Assembly: GCF_000474215.1 (NCBI RefSeq)
Contig: NZ_BAUC01000004.1
Coordinates: 1 to 64,000, forward strand
Length of the DNA stretch: 64,000 bases
Direction of reading: 5' to 3'
DNA from: Edwardsiella hoshinae NBRC 105699 = ATCC 33379
GTDB taxonomy: Bacteria; Pseudomonadota; Gammaproteobacteria; Enterobacterales; Enterobacteriaceae
The position numbers were made by a program, and so were the translations under genes. Numbering within the stretch: the first letter of the stretch is position 1; the number at the start of each line of letters is the position of its first letter. The notes under the pieces were generated by a model, which worked only from the letters and a program-made list of their open reading frames with translations, had not been told where the DNA came from and did not search any database. Positions 22,280 through 30,698 of the stretch are shown piece after piece.

Positions 22280-23061
22280 AATGGATCCTTAATGTCACCT
22301 TTGTGCGCCATCACATGGATGTAGCGCCCTAAACTCACAAAGGGCTCCTGACGGCAATAGCGTTGCTCCAACGCCAGCAAGTCGTCAAAGGCCCCCTCTT
22401 GTTGGCTCTTGTCACGGAGGTAGTCGTGGAACACTCGGACCCCGGTTTTTCCGCTAATGGTCAAACCCAACTGCGCCAGCCAGTCATATACCTGCACGGG
22501 ATCCAACGGATGATCGGGCGAGAGGGAGCGCCGCTTGCGCTTCGGCATGCCGCGCTTCACATACTCCATATTCCCCACCAGGGTATTTAACATCAGTAGT
22601 CCGTTGTAGTTATAGAACATTAACGACAGCGCCCCACCCGGCGCCAAGCATTTTTCCAACGCCGCCAACACGGCCTGCGGCTCCGCCACCCATTCCAGAA
22701 CGGCATGAAACAATACCAGATCCACTGGCGCGGCCAAATGGTGATGCATCTCCTGCGCCGGACTTTGTACCAATTCCATGCGCGCGCTAACACCTTGCTC
22801 AGCGGCATGCTGCGCCGCTCGTGCCAGCATCTGTTCGGAGATGTCACACAAGATCACCTGGTGGCCGCGCGCCGCTAGTTGGCAAGCGATTTGCCCCTGT
22901 CCGCCACCGGCATCCAGGATGCGCAACGGACGCGGCGGTAACGTGGCCAACAACGTTTCCAGATCCTGCCACAGAACCGCCTGACGGATACGCCCCTTGG
23001 TGGTGCCATAAATATTACGCGCAAATTTATCCGCGATATCGTCAAAATTACGATCCTGCAT
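22276..23061 (-). CDS. cmoM: tRNA cmo5U34 carboxyl methyltransferase CmoM (SmtA)
   Basis: CmoM methylates the carboxyl group of 5-carboxymethoxyuridine at the wobble position of some tRNAs, using S-adenosylmethionine. The 261-residue product starts [13 protein letters not shown], equal in length to E. coli CmoM; an ATG three codons upstream is also present. The SAM-binding motif I is LDAGGGQGQ at about 49-57, and [12 protein letters not shown] is motif IV-like. It is the first gene of the operon with mukFEB, an arrangement conserved in Enterobacterales. Confidence 0.95.
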   Translation of the reverse strand: MQDRNFDDIADKFARNIYGTTKGRIRQAVLWQDLETLLATLPPRPLRILDAGGGQGQIACQLAARGHQVILCDISEQMLARAAQHAAEQGVSARMELVQSPAQEMHHHLAAPVDLVLFHAVLEWVAEPQAVLAALEKCLAPGGALSLMFYNYNGLLMLNTLVGNMEYVKRGMPKRKRRSLSPDHPLDPVQVYDWLAQLGLTISGKTGVRVFHDYLRDKSQQEGAFDDLLALEQRYCRQEPFVSLGRYIHVMAHKGDIKDPL

Positions 23062-23170
23062 GCTCCTCACTCCGCATCCCGCCGCCGTACCACGGGTGAC
23101 TGGGGGCGACGCCGCCGCCCCGTCGGTGGCCCGGCGTTACGTGACGCCACCGAAGGATAAAGCGTCCATT

Positions 23171-23201
23171 TTGACACAGACTATCGTAGAATGAATATTA
23201 T
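23171..23201 (+). promoter_or_regulatory. Candidate promoter of elyC
   Basis: A perfect -35 hexamer TTGACA (23171-23176) is followed by TATTAT (23196-23201), a good -10 but with a 19-base spacer. AATATT at 17 bases is the alternative. It lies about 55 bases before the elyC start. Confidence 0.45.
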
Positions 23202-23255
23202 CAGTCTGATATTCGATGCGAATGACGTTTTTTCACTCAAAAGAGAGCGTTAGCC

Positions 23256-24053
23256 ATGCTGTTTGCGCTAAAGAAATTTATTGGTTCGCTGCTGCTACCG
23301 TTGCCCTTCTTGTTGTCGCTGTGCGCGCTCGGTCTGGCTCTGTTATGGTTCAGTCGCCATCAGCGCATGGGGAAAGTGTTGGTTTCACTGGCTTGGTTGG
23401 GAATTTTCCTACTCAGCCTACAACCCTTGGCCGATCGTCTGCTCGTCCCGCTGGAAAGCGCCTATCCGACCCTCAATCAAGGCCAACAGGCACGTTACGT
23501 GGTGGTGCTGGGAGGAGGCTATACTTATAACCCACAGTGGGCCCCCAGCTCCAACCTGATCAACAACAGTCTGGCACGCGTGACGGAGGGGGTGCGCCAG
23601 CTTACGCTCAATCCTCAGGCGCAACTGATCCTGACCGGCGCGGCGGCGCAAGGAAATCGTCACAGTAGCGCCGCCGTCGCAGCGCAGGTGGCGCGCTCGC
23701 TGGGCGTCGCGCAACAACGCATCATCGTGCTGGATAGTCCGCGCGACACGGCGCAGGAGGCACAGGCGGTAGCAGCACGGGTCGGCAATGCCCGCGTTAT
23801 CCTGGTAACCTCGGCCAATCATCTGCCACGCGCATTGCGTTTCTTCCACCACCAAGGGCTCGACCCGATCCCGGCCCCCGCCAACCAGTTGGCTATCACT
23901 AGCCCACTTAACCCGTGGGAGCGTTGGGTTCCGTCCCCCCTCTACCTGGGCCATAGTGAACGCGCCTGGTATGAGACGTTGGGCCGTCTCTGGCAAGGGC
24001 TCCTCGGCCAGGCACAGGATCGGCGCCGCGTGACACCACAGGAGAAATCATAA
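23256..24053 (+). CDS. elyC: Envelope biogenesis factor ElyC (YcbC)
   Basis: ElyC is an inner-membrane DUF218 protein needed for proper peptidoglycan assembly, linked to lipid-carrier metabolism and known from growth defects at low temperature. The 265-residue product has two N-terminal membrane helices (about 8-30 and 36-56). The DUF218 domain begins YVVVLGGGYTYNP and continues with ARVTEGVRQL and VTSANHLPRALRFF. The length is close to E. coli ElyC (259). It is divergent from cmoM, and its stop TAA shares a base with the start of the next gene. Confidence 0.94.
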   Translation: MLFALKKFIGSLLLPLPFLLSLCALGLALLWFSRHQRMGKVLVSLAWLGIFLLSLQPLADRLLVPLESAYPTLNQGQQARYVVVLGGGYTYNPQWAPSSNLINNSLARVTEGVRQLTLNPQAQLILTGAAAQGNRHSSAAVAAQVARSLGVAQQRIIVLDSPRDTAQEAQAVAARVGNARVILVTSANHLPRALRFFHHQGLDPIPAPANQLAITSPLNPWERWVPSPLYLGHSERAWYETLGRLWQGLLGQAQDRRRVTPQEKS

Positions 24054-24334
24054 TGTCATGGTCCCGCTTGCGACGCCACCCACGTCTCGTCAGCCTACTC
24101 GCCGCCCTGCTGAGCATCGAACTCCAGGTAGTGCTGTTCGATGCACTCGCCAAACCGCAGAACGTCGCCCTCAATGGCAATCCGCTGGAGACCATCAGCA
24201 TGCTGGGCTTCTTCTTCGCCTGGACCACCGGCCTCAACGCCCCGGCGGCGCTGCTGGCCGGCGCAGCCTGCCTGTTGCCCTTACCGCTGGCCGTGTATTT
24301 AGCGTGTCAGCACTGGCTGCGGCGGACACGCTAA
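24053..24334 (+). CDS. Small membrane protein of unknown function, coupled to elyC
   Basis: I do not recognise this 93-residue protein. It starts at an ATG that shares its A with the elyC stop (TAATG), with AGGAG upstream, so translation is probably coupled to elyC. It has an Arg-rich N-terminus, a hydrophobic helix at about 13-28, a segment at about 47-60, and a strongly hydrophobic helix at about 63-85, ending RRTR. This pattern suggests a small inner-membrane protein. No such gene follows elyC in E. coli K-12. It converges on the deaminase gene with a 15-base gap. Confidence 0.6.
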   Translation: MSWSRLRRHPRLVSLLAALLSIELQVVLFDALAKPQNVALNGNPLETISMLGFFFAWTTGLNAPAALLAGAACLLPLPLAVYLACQHWLRRTR

Positions 24335-24349
24335 CGGCGAGGAGGCGCA

Positions 24350-25720
24350 TTACAGCGCATGGGGGTGTAGCAGCAACGTACTCAAGCGATTATGCTTAGC
24401 GATCACCTGCGGCAGATCGATGGTCTGCAACTGTCCATCGCGGATCACCACTCGGCCATTGATCACGCTGAGCGCTACATTGCCAGGGTTACAGAATAGC
24501 AGTGCCGCCAGGGGATCGTGACGTGCGCCGGCCGTCCCCAAGCCACGCAGATCGAAGGCGACAAAGTCCGCCGCCATCTCCGGGGCCAGACACCCGATGT
24601 CATCGCGATTAAGGATCTGGGCTCCCCCTCGCGTCGCCAACCATAGCGCCTCGCGTGCGCTCATCGCCTGCGGCCCACTGGCGACGCGCTGTAATAGCAT
24701 CGCCTGACGCACCTCCGCCAACAACGAGCCACCATCGTTGGACGCCGAGCCATCTACCCCGATGCCGACCGGTACGCTGGCATCCACCATCTGGCGGATC
24801 GGTGCAATACCCGAGGCTAATCGCATGTTGGAGCAAGGGCAATGGGCCACGCCAGTCTGAGTGCGTGCGAATAACGCGATCCCCTCCGGGTCGAGTTTGA
24901 CGCAGTGCGCATGCCAGACGTCCGGCCCCGTCCAGCCCAAATCGCGCACATACTCCGCCGGGGTCATGCCGAAATGGCGTTGACTGTAGCTGATGTCATT
25001 GTCGTTTTCCGCCAGATGCGTATGCAACGAGACGCCGTAGCGCCGCGCCAGCTCGGCGCTCCGCTTCATCAACTCGCGACTGACGGAGAAGGGCGAACAA
25101 GGGGCTAGCGCGATGCGTAACATGCTGAACCGCGCCGCATCATGGTAGCTTTCAATTAGACGCTGTGAGTCCTCCAAGATCGCCGCCTCCGACTCAACCA
25201 GCGCATCGGGCGGTAGGCCGCCGCGGCTACGCCCTCGGCTCATGCTGCCTCGGCAGGCATGGAAGCGCATGCCGATCTCGCGGGCTGCATCGATGCTGTC
25301 ATCCAGACGGCAGCCATTGGGGAAAATATAGAGATGATCGCTGGACGTAGTACAGCCGGACAACATCAGCTCTGCCATCGCCGTCTGCGCCGAGATGTAG
25401 ATCATCTCCGGCGTCAGCCGTCCCCATACCGGGTAGAGCGTCTCCAACCAGTCGAACAGTTCCGCATCCTGGGCGCCGGGTAGCGCGCGCGTCAAGGTTT
25501 GGAACATGTGGTGATGCGTGTTAACCATCCCCGGGATCACCACATGGCCGCGCAGATCCAACTCCTCATCGGCGCTGGCCGCCAACAGCTCCTCTCCCCC
25601 TACCGCCACGATGCGGCATCCCTCGATCAGCATACAGCCGGAGCGGATCTCGCGCCGCTGATCGTCCATCGTGACCAACAGATCGGCATTCTTAATCATC
25701 AGCGTTTTCTTGTTGTGCAT
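24350..25720 (-). CDS. 8-oxoguanine deaminase (amidohydrolase family)
   Basis: Enzymes of this subgroup hydrolyse 8-oxoguanine to urate and ammonia in the cytosol. The 456-residue product has the amidohydrolase metal site: NTHHHMF (His69, His71), HTHLAEN (His235), WHAHC (His270/272) and GVDGSASNDGG (Asp323). The stretch SRGGLPPDALVESEAAILED is typical of 8-oxoguanine deaminases, as opposed to AtzB/TrzN-type enzymes or SsnA. That substrate is inferred from family resemblance. Downstream on the same strand lies nothing but the convergent small ORF. Upstream, 46 bases away, is a urate-type permease, which fits a purine-breakdown role. Confidence 0.8.
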   Translation of the reverse strand: MHNKKTLMIKNADLLVTMDDQRREIRSGCMLIEGCRIVAVGGEELLAASADEELDLRGHVVIPGMVNTHHHMFQTLTRALPGAQDAELFDWLETLYPVWGRLTPEMIYISAQTAMAELMLSGCTTSSDHLYIFPNGCRLDDSIDAAREIGMRFHACRGSMSRGRSRGGLPPDALVESEAAILEDSQRLIESYHDAARFSMLRIALAPCSPFSVSRELMKRSAELARRYGVSLHTHLAENDNDISYSQRHFGMTPAEYVRDLGWTGPDVWHAHCVKLDPEGIALFARTQTGVAHCPCSNMRLASGIAPIRQMVDASVPVGIGVDGSASNDGGSLLAEVRQAMLLQRVASGPQAMSAREALWLATRGGAQILNRDDIGCLAPEMAADFVAFDLRGLGTAGARHDPLAALLFCNPGNVALSVINGRVVIRDGQLQTIDLPQVIAKHNRLSTLLLHPHAL

Positions 25721-25766
25721 ACCCTTCCCTCTTTTGACTCGGCGGCCATCGGGCGATGGCTCGCGT

Positions 25767-27173
25767 CTAGGACGCTTCCGACGGGCTATCCTGCTTAGCC
25801 GCCCGCTGTTCCGCGCGCATCGTTACCATTCGTTCATCCTGTTGATAGCCATTGAAGAAGAGATTCAGCGCCACCGCGCTGACGCTAGCTAACAGGATAC
25901 CGCTGTGCAGCAAGGGTTGGAGCGCAGACGGCAACTGACTAAAGAAGTGTTGTGATACCGTCGGGATCATGCCGACCCCGAGGCTGATGGCGACGATATA
26001 CAGGTTAAAACGGTTATGGCTGAAATCGGTACGGGAAAGGATGCGGATCCCGGTGGCTAACACCATGCCGAACATCACGATACCGGCTCCGCCCAACACA
26101 AACTGCGGCACCGAGGCCACCACCACCGCCATCTTGGGGATCAGACCAAACATCAATAAGATCCCTCCGGACATCACACATACCCAACGACTGGCGACGC
26201 CGGTCACACTGACCAGACCGACGTTCTGCGAGAACGAGGTGTGCGGGAAGCTATTAAACATGCCGCCGATGACGGTGCCGATGCCGTCGACCCGCAGTCC
26301 ACGCACAATGTCATGCTGCTTGGCCGGGCGACCAACAATATCCCCTAAGGCTAAAAACATGCCCATCGACTCGATAAAAGTGATCAGCACGACTACCGTC
26401 ATCGTGATGATCGAAATCGGCTCGAAGATCGGCCAGCCGAAGGCGAAAGGATGGATCGGCGCAAACCAGGCGGCATCGGCCAGACCGCTGAAGTTGACCT
26501 CGCCCATCCCCAACGCCAGCACAAAGCCGAAGACGATGCCCAGCAGCACCGAGATATTACCGAGAAACCCCTTGGCATAGCGGGTCACCAACAGAATAAA
26601 CACCAATACCAACAACGAGGTGCCCAGGTAGATCGGACTGCCGTAGTTGGGGTTCCCCTTACCGCCGGCTGCCCAATCGATGCCAACTTGCATGATGCTG
26701 ATACCGATGGAGGTGATCACGACCCCGGTGACCACATTGGGGAAGAGCGGCATCAGCCGCCCAACCAGCGGCACCATCAAGGTTGCCAAGAGCCCCGAGG
26801 CGATGGTTGCACCGAAAATCCCGGTCAGACCGATGGTCGGATCGGCGCCGATGGCCAGCAGCGGTGTCACGGCGGCGAAGGTCACTGACATGATCACCGG
26901 TAAACGGATACCGGCGAAGCGGCCAATCCCCAGGCATTGCAATAACGTCACCACCCCACAACAGAACAGATCGGAACTGATCAGAAAGGCGATCTGCTCT
27001 TTGGGCAGGCCGAGACCGCCGCCGATCACCAGCGGCACCGCCACGGCCCCGGCATACATAACCAGCACATGCTGTAATCCCAGGGTAAAAAGTTGCACGA
27101 TAGGTAACTTACGTTCGACTTCATCGGCGGGCAGGCTGATGCTGGCCGCCGGTGGGTTCTTGATAACGTTCAT
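25767..27173 (-). CDS. Urate/xanthine-type permease, NCS2 family (UacT/YgfU-like)
   Basis: This is a proton-coupled nucleobase importer of the inner membrane. I chose the ATG at 27171-27173, preceded by AAGGAGT, for 468 residues (E. coli UacT/YgfU 482). Upstream in-frame ATGs would add unrelated residues. It has about 12-14 membrane segments. The LGLQHVLVMYAGAVAVPL start and the NCS2 motif VNVGLVSVTG-like segment FSQNVGLVSVTGVASR are clear. Close resemblance to E. coli UacT, which imports urate, suggests urate or a related oxypurine as substrate. The gene lies upstream of the 8-oxoguanine deaminase in the same direction, probably as a two-gene operon. Confidence 0.85.
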   Translation of the reverse strand: MNVIKNPPAASISLPADEVERKLPIVQLFTLGLQHVLVMYAGAVAVPLVIGGGLGLPKEQIAFLISSDLFCCGVVTLLQCLGIGRFAGIRLPVIMSVTFAAVTPLLAIGADPTIGLTGIFGATIASGLLATLMVPLVGRLMPLFPNVVTGVVITSIGISIMQVGIDWAAGGKGNPNYGSPIYLGTSLLVLVFILLVTRYAKGFLGNISVLLGIVFGFVLALGMGEVNFSGLADAAWFAPIHPFAFGWPIFEPISIITMTVVVLITFIESMGMFLALGDIVGRPAKQHDIVRGLRVDGIGTVIGGMFNSFPHTSFSQNVGLVSVTGVASRWVCVMSGGILLMFGLIPKMAVVVASVPQFVLGGAGIVMFGMVLATGIRILSRTDFSHNRFNLYIVAISLGVGMIPTVSQHFFSQLPSALQPLLHSGILLASVSAVALNLFFNGYQQDERMVTMRAEQRAAKQDSPSEAS

Positions 27174-27333
27174 CGACTCATCACTCCTTACGGCACGGCG
27201 GTGGCGACCACCGGCTACGATTCGAGAGGCATACGCTTCCCCTAATTTATTGGGTGCATTGATCATGGTACGTAGATCGCCCTCCCGGCGGCGGACGACC
27301 GTTTTATCACCATGCACAGAACGTGCGCATTTC

Positions 27334-27346
27334 ACGTTTAAAACGT
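27334..27346. repeat. 13-base perfect inverted repeat upstream of the permease operon
   Basis: ACGTTT and AAACGT flank a central A, giving a symmetric 13-base site about 160 bases before the permease start codon. The symmetry and position are those of an operator, but I cannot name the regulator. Confidence 0.45.
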
Positions 27347-27436
27347 CAGTTAGGTAAAAGTGAAACGAGATTTGAGGAAGGAATCACATTTATCGCCGCG
27401 GGAAAAGACGGATGGCGACGATGAAAAAAGAAGCAA

Positions 27437-27452
27437 GGTGAAACGTTTGCTC
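27437..27452. promoter_or_regulatory. PurR-like site (weak)
   Basis: The 16-base PurR consensus is ACGCAAACGTTTGCGT. Here 10 of 16 positions agree, including the whole core AAACGTTTGC, but the left outer half is poor. It lies about 270 bases upstream of a purine permease, which makes purine control plausible but unproven. Confidence 0.25.
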
Positions 27453-27542
27453 AACGCTATCAAAGTGGTAGCGCGGCGTATCATTTCTGCAACGAGTAGC
27501 TCAAAGTGATTACCCGCGCAGCGACGCGGGCGGTGCACAGAC

Positions 27543-28436
27543 TTAGCCTAGCCAGGGAAGTAACTGCTGAGCGGCGCGGCTCAATACCGCGTGCTCCGGT
27601 ACACCGGTATGCAGGTAACGATTGGTCGCCTCCCAGAGCATGTAAAGCCAACGCCGCGCCATGAAGGCGTCGCTGACCGGGGCCTTACACAGGTAACTCG
27701 CCAGTAGATCGGTAGACAGCTCATCTTCACAGAGACGGAACAGATCATATTCGCGCGGCGCCCACAGCGTCATGCCGGGGTTCAGCATCGCCAGCAACTG
27801 ATCGCTACGGCTATCTTTCAGGATACTGCGTAGCGTCAGGTTGCCATGCACCAAGACCGCACTGTCGTCAAAGCTGGCGAACAAAGCGTCCAGTTGCGCC
27901 TGGCTACGAAACAATGCCTGGCGTACCGGCATCGAAAGCGGCCCCATGCGCGCCGCATCCAGCAATGACCAAATCACCGTTACCCGCTGCTGATACCATT
28001 GCGGCCAGCCGTTCTCCTGCACGCTATCGACCGTCCCCACACAACCGTGACTATCGATACGATGCCACGCCAGCAGCCCCTCGACGATTTGTTCCTTCAG
28101 CCCCTGCCAACGCGCCATATTACGTGCTGGCGCCTCGGCGGCGACGCCACGCAACCGCTCGATCAACAGAATTTCCCGAAATGGCGCCTGGCAGGTGGTG
28201 AGTACACCGAAAACCGCCGGCAGACGTACCGTTCCCTGACGGGCTAGCATCGACAGCTTGTAAGCTTCTTGCTGCGCTACGCCCGCGCACAGATAGCTCT
28301 TGGCCACCAACGGAATCGCCGCACCCTGACGGGTGTAGAGGGCATACAGATACGCATAAGGCTGCTCGCTGATCTGCTCCATTCGTCCGATGGGCTCGCC
28401 CAGCGCCGCACTCAACTCCGCTCTCAGTTCCTCCAT
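27543..28436 (-). CDS. ycbJ: YcbJ family protein, aminoglycoside-phosphotransferase fold
   Basis: YcbJ is a conserved enterobacterial protein of unknown role with a kinase-like (APH) fold. The 297-residue product matches E. coli YcbJ throughout, for example MEELRAELSAALGE at the start, EQIVEGLLAWHRIDSHGCVG, LVHGNLTLRSILKDSRSDQL and LWAPREYDLFRLCEDEL. The HGN segment replaces the HxD catalytic loop of true APH kinases, so catalytic activity is uncertain. It follows kdsB with a terminator between them. Confidence 0.9.
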   Translation of the reverse strand: MEELRAELSAALGEPIGRMEQISEQPYAYLYALYTRQGAAIPLVAKSYLCAGVAQQEAYKLSMLARQGTVRLPAVFGVLTTCQAPFREILLIERLRGVAAEAPARNMARWQGLKEQIVEGLLAWHRIDSHGCVGTVDSVQENGWPQWYQQRVTVIWSLLDAARMGPLSMPVRQALFRSQAQLDALFASFDDSAVLVHGNLTLRSILKDSRSDQLLAMLNPGMTLWAPREYDLFRLCEDELSTDLLASYLCKAPVSDAFMARRWLYMLWEATNRYLHTGVPEHAVLSRAAQQLLPWLG

Positions 28437-28511
28437 CCCCGTCCCCCCTTCTCAGCTTGTCGTCTTGAGCTATCATGAGCAAGAATCGCCCATCACACCC
28501 CCTGTAAGATC

Positions 28512-28537
28512 AAAAAAGCGTGCAATCGCACGCTTTT
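28512..28537 (-). terminator. Rho-independent terminator after kdsB
   Basis: Arms AAAAGCGTGC (28514-28523) and GCACGCTTTT (28528-28537) with a 4-base loop are followed by further T on the minus strand. It sits between kdsB and ycbJ. Confidence 0.85.
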
Positions 28538-28558
28538 CTGTTTCTTCTGCTTGACCGC

Positions 28559-29311
28559 TTAGCTGTGCGCCACAATGGCTCGCACACGCGCGAGATCCTC
28601 GGGGGTATCGACCCCGGGTCCCGGCACCTGCAACGCGACATCCACGTGGATCTTCTCGCCATGCCACAACACACGCAGTTGCTCCAGCATCTCAATCTGC
28701 TCCAGCGCGCTGGGTGCCCAAGTGACATAACGGCGGATAAAACCAGCCCGGTAGGCGTAGATACCGATATGACGCAAGAAATGATCGCCGATCTGCGTCT
28801 GTGACACGGCAAAACGCTCACGATCCCAAGGAATGGTGGCGCGGGAAAAATAGAGGGCGTATCCCTGCTGGTCACGCACCACCTTCACCGCGTTTGGATT
28901 AAACGCCTCCGCCGCCTCATGGATCGGTACCGCCAAGGTCGCCATCCCCGCCTCACAGCGCGCCAGATTCTGCGCCACCTGGCGAATGATCGCCGGCGGA
29001 ATCAACGGCTCATCGCCCTGCACATTGACGATGATGTCATCGTCCGCGAAACCGCAACGCTCCACCACCTCAGCCAGCCGCTCCGTCCCGGAGTGATGAT
29101 CCGCGCGGGTCATACACACCTCGCCTCCGGCTTGCAACACGGCCTGCTGCACCTCGGGATGATCCGTCGCGACAATCACGCGGCTGGCACCGGAGGCCCG
29201 AGCCTGCGCCATCACCCGTACGACCATCGGCTTCCCCGCGATATCGGCCAACGGTTTCCCAGGCAGGCGAGTTGAGGCGTAACGCGAGGGAATAATAGCA
29301 ATAAAACTCAT
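28559..29311 (-). CDS. kdsB: CMP-Kdo synthetase KdsB
   Basis: KdsB activates Kdo with CTP for the inner core of lipopolysaccharide. The 250-residue cytosolic protein (E. coli 248) begins [21 protein letters not shown], the nucleotide-binding signature. The motifs [15 protein letters not shown] and [16 protein letters not shown] follow. Its start codon shares one base with the ycaR stop (TGATG), so the two are translationally coupled. Confidence 0.97.
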   Translation of the reverse strand: MSFIAIIPSRYASTRLPGKPLADIAGKPMVVRVMAQARASGASRVIVATDHPEVQQAVLQAGGEVCMTRADHHSGTERLAEVVERCGFADDDIIVNVQGDEPLIPPAIIRQVAQNLARCEAGMATLAVPIHEAAEAFNPNAVKVVRDQQGYALYFSRATIPWDRERFAVSQTQIGDHFLRHIGIYAYRAGFIRRYVTWAPSALEQIEMLEQLRVLWHGEKIHVDVALQVPGPGVDTPEDLARVRAIVAHS

Positions 29312-29487
29312 CAGTTCTCTTCCAATGGCAAAGTCCGAGCCTCACTCTCTAGCATCACTGGGATGCCATCACGCAACGGAAAGGCCAAACGGTCGATCTT
29401 ACACACCAGCTCCTGATGCTCTTGGTCAAACGTGAGCTTTCCATTACAGACCGGGCAGGCAACAATCTCGAGTAAACGGTGATCCAT
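29311..29487 (-). CDS. ycaR: YcaR, Trm112-like zinc-binding protein
   Basis: This 58-residue protein begins [18 protein letters not shown] and ends near LPLEEN (E. coli YcaR 60 residues). The CPVC pair and the single later cysteine in [20 protein letters not shown] are the UPF0434/Trm112-type fold. Its role is not settled. In E. coli it also lies directly upstream of kdsB, here with a one-base TGATG overlap. I found it by reading the sequence upstream of kdsB. Confidence 0.93.
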   Translation of the reverse strand: MDHRLLEIVACPVCNGKLTFDQEHQELVCKIDRLAFPLRDGIPVMLESEARTLPLEEN

Positions 29488-29712
29488 GTGTAAAGGGTCC
29501 TAGCTACCAATTTGCTATCCACAAGTGTCGTTAGCATACCCCCTTCGAGGGAATTTATCATCCGTTGACAGGTACCGTTTCAACATGATCCACACGATAG
29601 ACGCCTTAATCGACGCTCTTGCCGCTACAGGCGCATGCACGACGTATCAGGAATGGGGATGTCAGACATCGGGGGAAATGCGGCGCAACGGCGCCAGGAG
29701 GAGGGACTATCA

Positions 29713-29751
29713 GCAGCCAGCGGCAAAACGAGTAGGGAAAACGCTGGCTGC
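29713..29751. repeat. 10-bp perfect inverted repeat after the divergent cold-shock gene
   Basis: GCAGCCAGCG (29713-29722) and CGCTGGCTGC (29742-29751) enclose a 19-base, A-rich loop. It lies 8 bases past the stop of the minus-strand cold-shock-like gene. There is no T tract, so it may be a 3' stabilising hairpin or a Rho-dependent end rather than a classical terminator. Confidence 0.55.
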
Positions 29752-29759
29752 ACGCTACA

Positions 29760-29969
29760 TCAGTAGGCGATCACATCTTCGGCGATCTGACTGCGGCGAC
29801 CACGCGGCGTCGAAAACTCGACCCGTTGCCCCTCACGCAGTAGCTTATTGCGTGAGCTGGCGATAGCGGTGCGGCTAACATACAGATCATCCCCACCATC
29901 GAGCGGGGAGATGACACCCAGACCCGCACTCGGGTCATACCACTTCACGAAACCCATCTTTAATGTCAT
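29760..29969 (-). CDS. Divergent cold-shock-domain protein
   Basis: This 69-residue protein is clearly of the cold-shock (CspA) fold: MGFVKWYDPSAGLGVISPLDGG, then GQRVEFSTPRGRRSQIAEDVIAY. AAGGAT precedes the ATG. However, the two RNA-binding motifs are changed. RNP1, normally KGFGFI, reads AGLGVI (15-20). RNP2, normally VFVHF, reads LYVSR (29-33). Of the usual aromatic or His contacts, only Trp10, Tyr11 and Tyr30 remain. Single-stranded nucleic acid binding is therefore likely to be altered. It lies next to a normal csp gene, possibly by old duplication. I cannot assign it to a named E. coli paralogue. Confidence 0.8.
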   Translation of the reverse strand: MTLKMGFVKWYDPSAGLGVISPLDGGDDLYVSRTAIASSRNKLLREGQRVEFSTPRGRRSQIAEDVIAY

Positions 29970-30083
29970 TGTATTTATCCTTCTTATTCTACACCCGCGC
30001 AGGCTGAGCCCTTGCTGGGTGGTCGTGCTCTATCAAGTTATCGTTATCAACTCCGTTGAGCCTTGGTGAATCACAGATCAAAC

Positions 30084-30109
30084 AAAAAGCCCGCCATGAG
30101 GCGGGCTTT
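30084..30109 (-). terminator. Rho-independent terminator after the csp gene
   Basis: AAAGCCCGCC (30086-30095) pairs with GGCGGGCTTT (30100-30109) around an ATGA loop, with five T on the minus-strand 3' side. It lies about 70 bases beyond the csp stop codon. Confidence 0.88.
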
Positions 30110-30179
30110 CTCGAGAACAACGCACGTCACCAGCGAACATGTCGCCGTGCTAACGATAGTGCATTGTCACGCGTCACAA

Positions 30180-30389
30180 TTACAGAGCGACGACGTTGGC
30201 GGCAGCCGGCCCGCGCGGGCTGTCCTGAATGGTGTACTCTACACGCTGGCCTTCGGCCAACGTTTTGAAACCGTCACCGGTGATGGCAGAGAAATGTACG
30301 AATACATCTTTACCGCCGTCATGCTGCTCGATAAAGCCGAAGCCTTTGCTTTCGTTAAACCACTTTACCTGACCAGTCTTCTTAGACAT
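30180..30389 (-). CDS. Cold-shock protein, CspA/CspE family
   Basis: This is a 69-residue RNA chaperone of the CspA family. I started it at [20 protein letters not shown]; an ATG 12 codons upstream is also in frame. Both RNP motifs are intact (KGFGFI at 15-20, VFVHF at 29-33). It ends [10 protein letters not shown]. It resembles CspE and CspC most, but the exact paralogue cannot be decided by eye. A terminator follows, and a long untranslated stretch precedes it, so it is a monocistronic unit. In E. coli this position between lpxK and ycaR holds ycaQ. Confidence 0.92.
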   Translation of the reverse strand: MSKKTGQVKWFNESKGFGFIEQHDGGKDVFVHFSAITGDGFKTLAEGQRVEYTIQDSPRGPAAANVVAL

Positions 30390-30698
30390 TTGAATTACCT
30401 TAAATTTTAACTGAAATTGCCCCATCGGGGGGTTAGGCCGAATGCAGAAACTAACTTATGGGTGGCACTAAGAAGAGGGTTCTCGAACAAGCGGAATCAC
30501 CAAGGATAACGTCTTAAAAGAGTAACAGCATTATTCTCATGTCGTACATAAATCGGGTCTGTTTTACAGGCCAAGACCATTTACGCATAAAGCTGACGAT
30601 TGAGCAAGACGTTTTTTCTGTGAAAATCGCGCGATCGATACATAAGGCCACTAAATGTCCCCCCCGCCGACACTGGGCGGGGGGCGTACCAATCCATA
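30390..30698 (-). promoter_or_regulatory. csp upstream region and lpxK downstream region
   Basis: About 270 bases separate the lpxK terminator hairpin from the csp start. Long leaders are usual for cold-shock genes, and this stretch probably holds the promoter and leader, but I do not find a clear cold box or a convincing -35/-10 pair. No other gene is supported here. Confidence 0.35.
30659..30684 (-). terminator. G+C hairpin after lpxK
   Basis: CCCCCCGCC (30660-30668) pairs with GGCGGGGGG (30676-30684), loop GACACTG, 15 bases beyond the lpxK stop. The 3' side on the minus strand (ACATTTAG) has only a weak T run, so termination strength is uncertain. Confidence 0.6.

Larger units (their letters stand above)
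27174..27542. other. ycbJ-permease intergenic region with possible operators
   Basis: These 369 bases hold no supported gene. They contain the upstream region of the permease operon (minus strand). Two palindromic elements stand out: ACGTTT-A-AAACGT at 27334-27346, and a PurR-like core GAAACGTTTGC at 27440-27450. A G+C hairpin (CCCGCG / CGCGGG) follows the ycbJ stop at about 27514-27531. Confidence 0.5.

Noticed and set aside
13595-23157. 15-base sequence CCTTCGGTGGCGTCA near 13595 and its inverse near 23142, as a dispersed repeat
   Set aside because: A few shared 15-mers are expected by chance in 64 kb.
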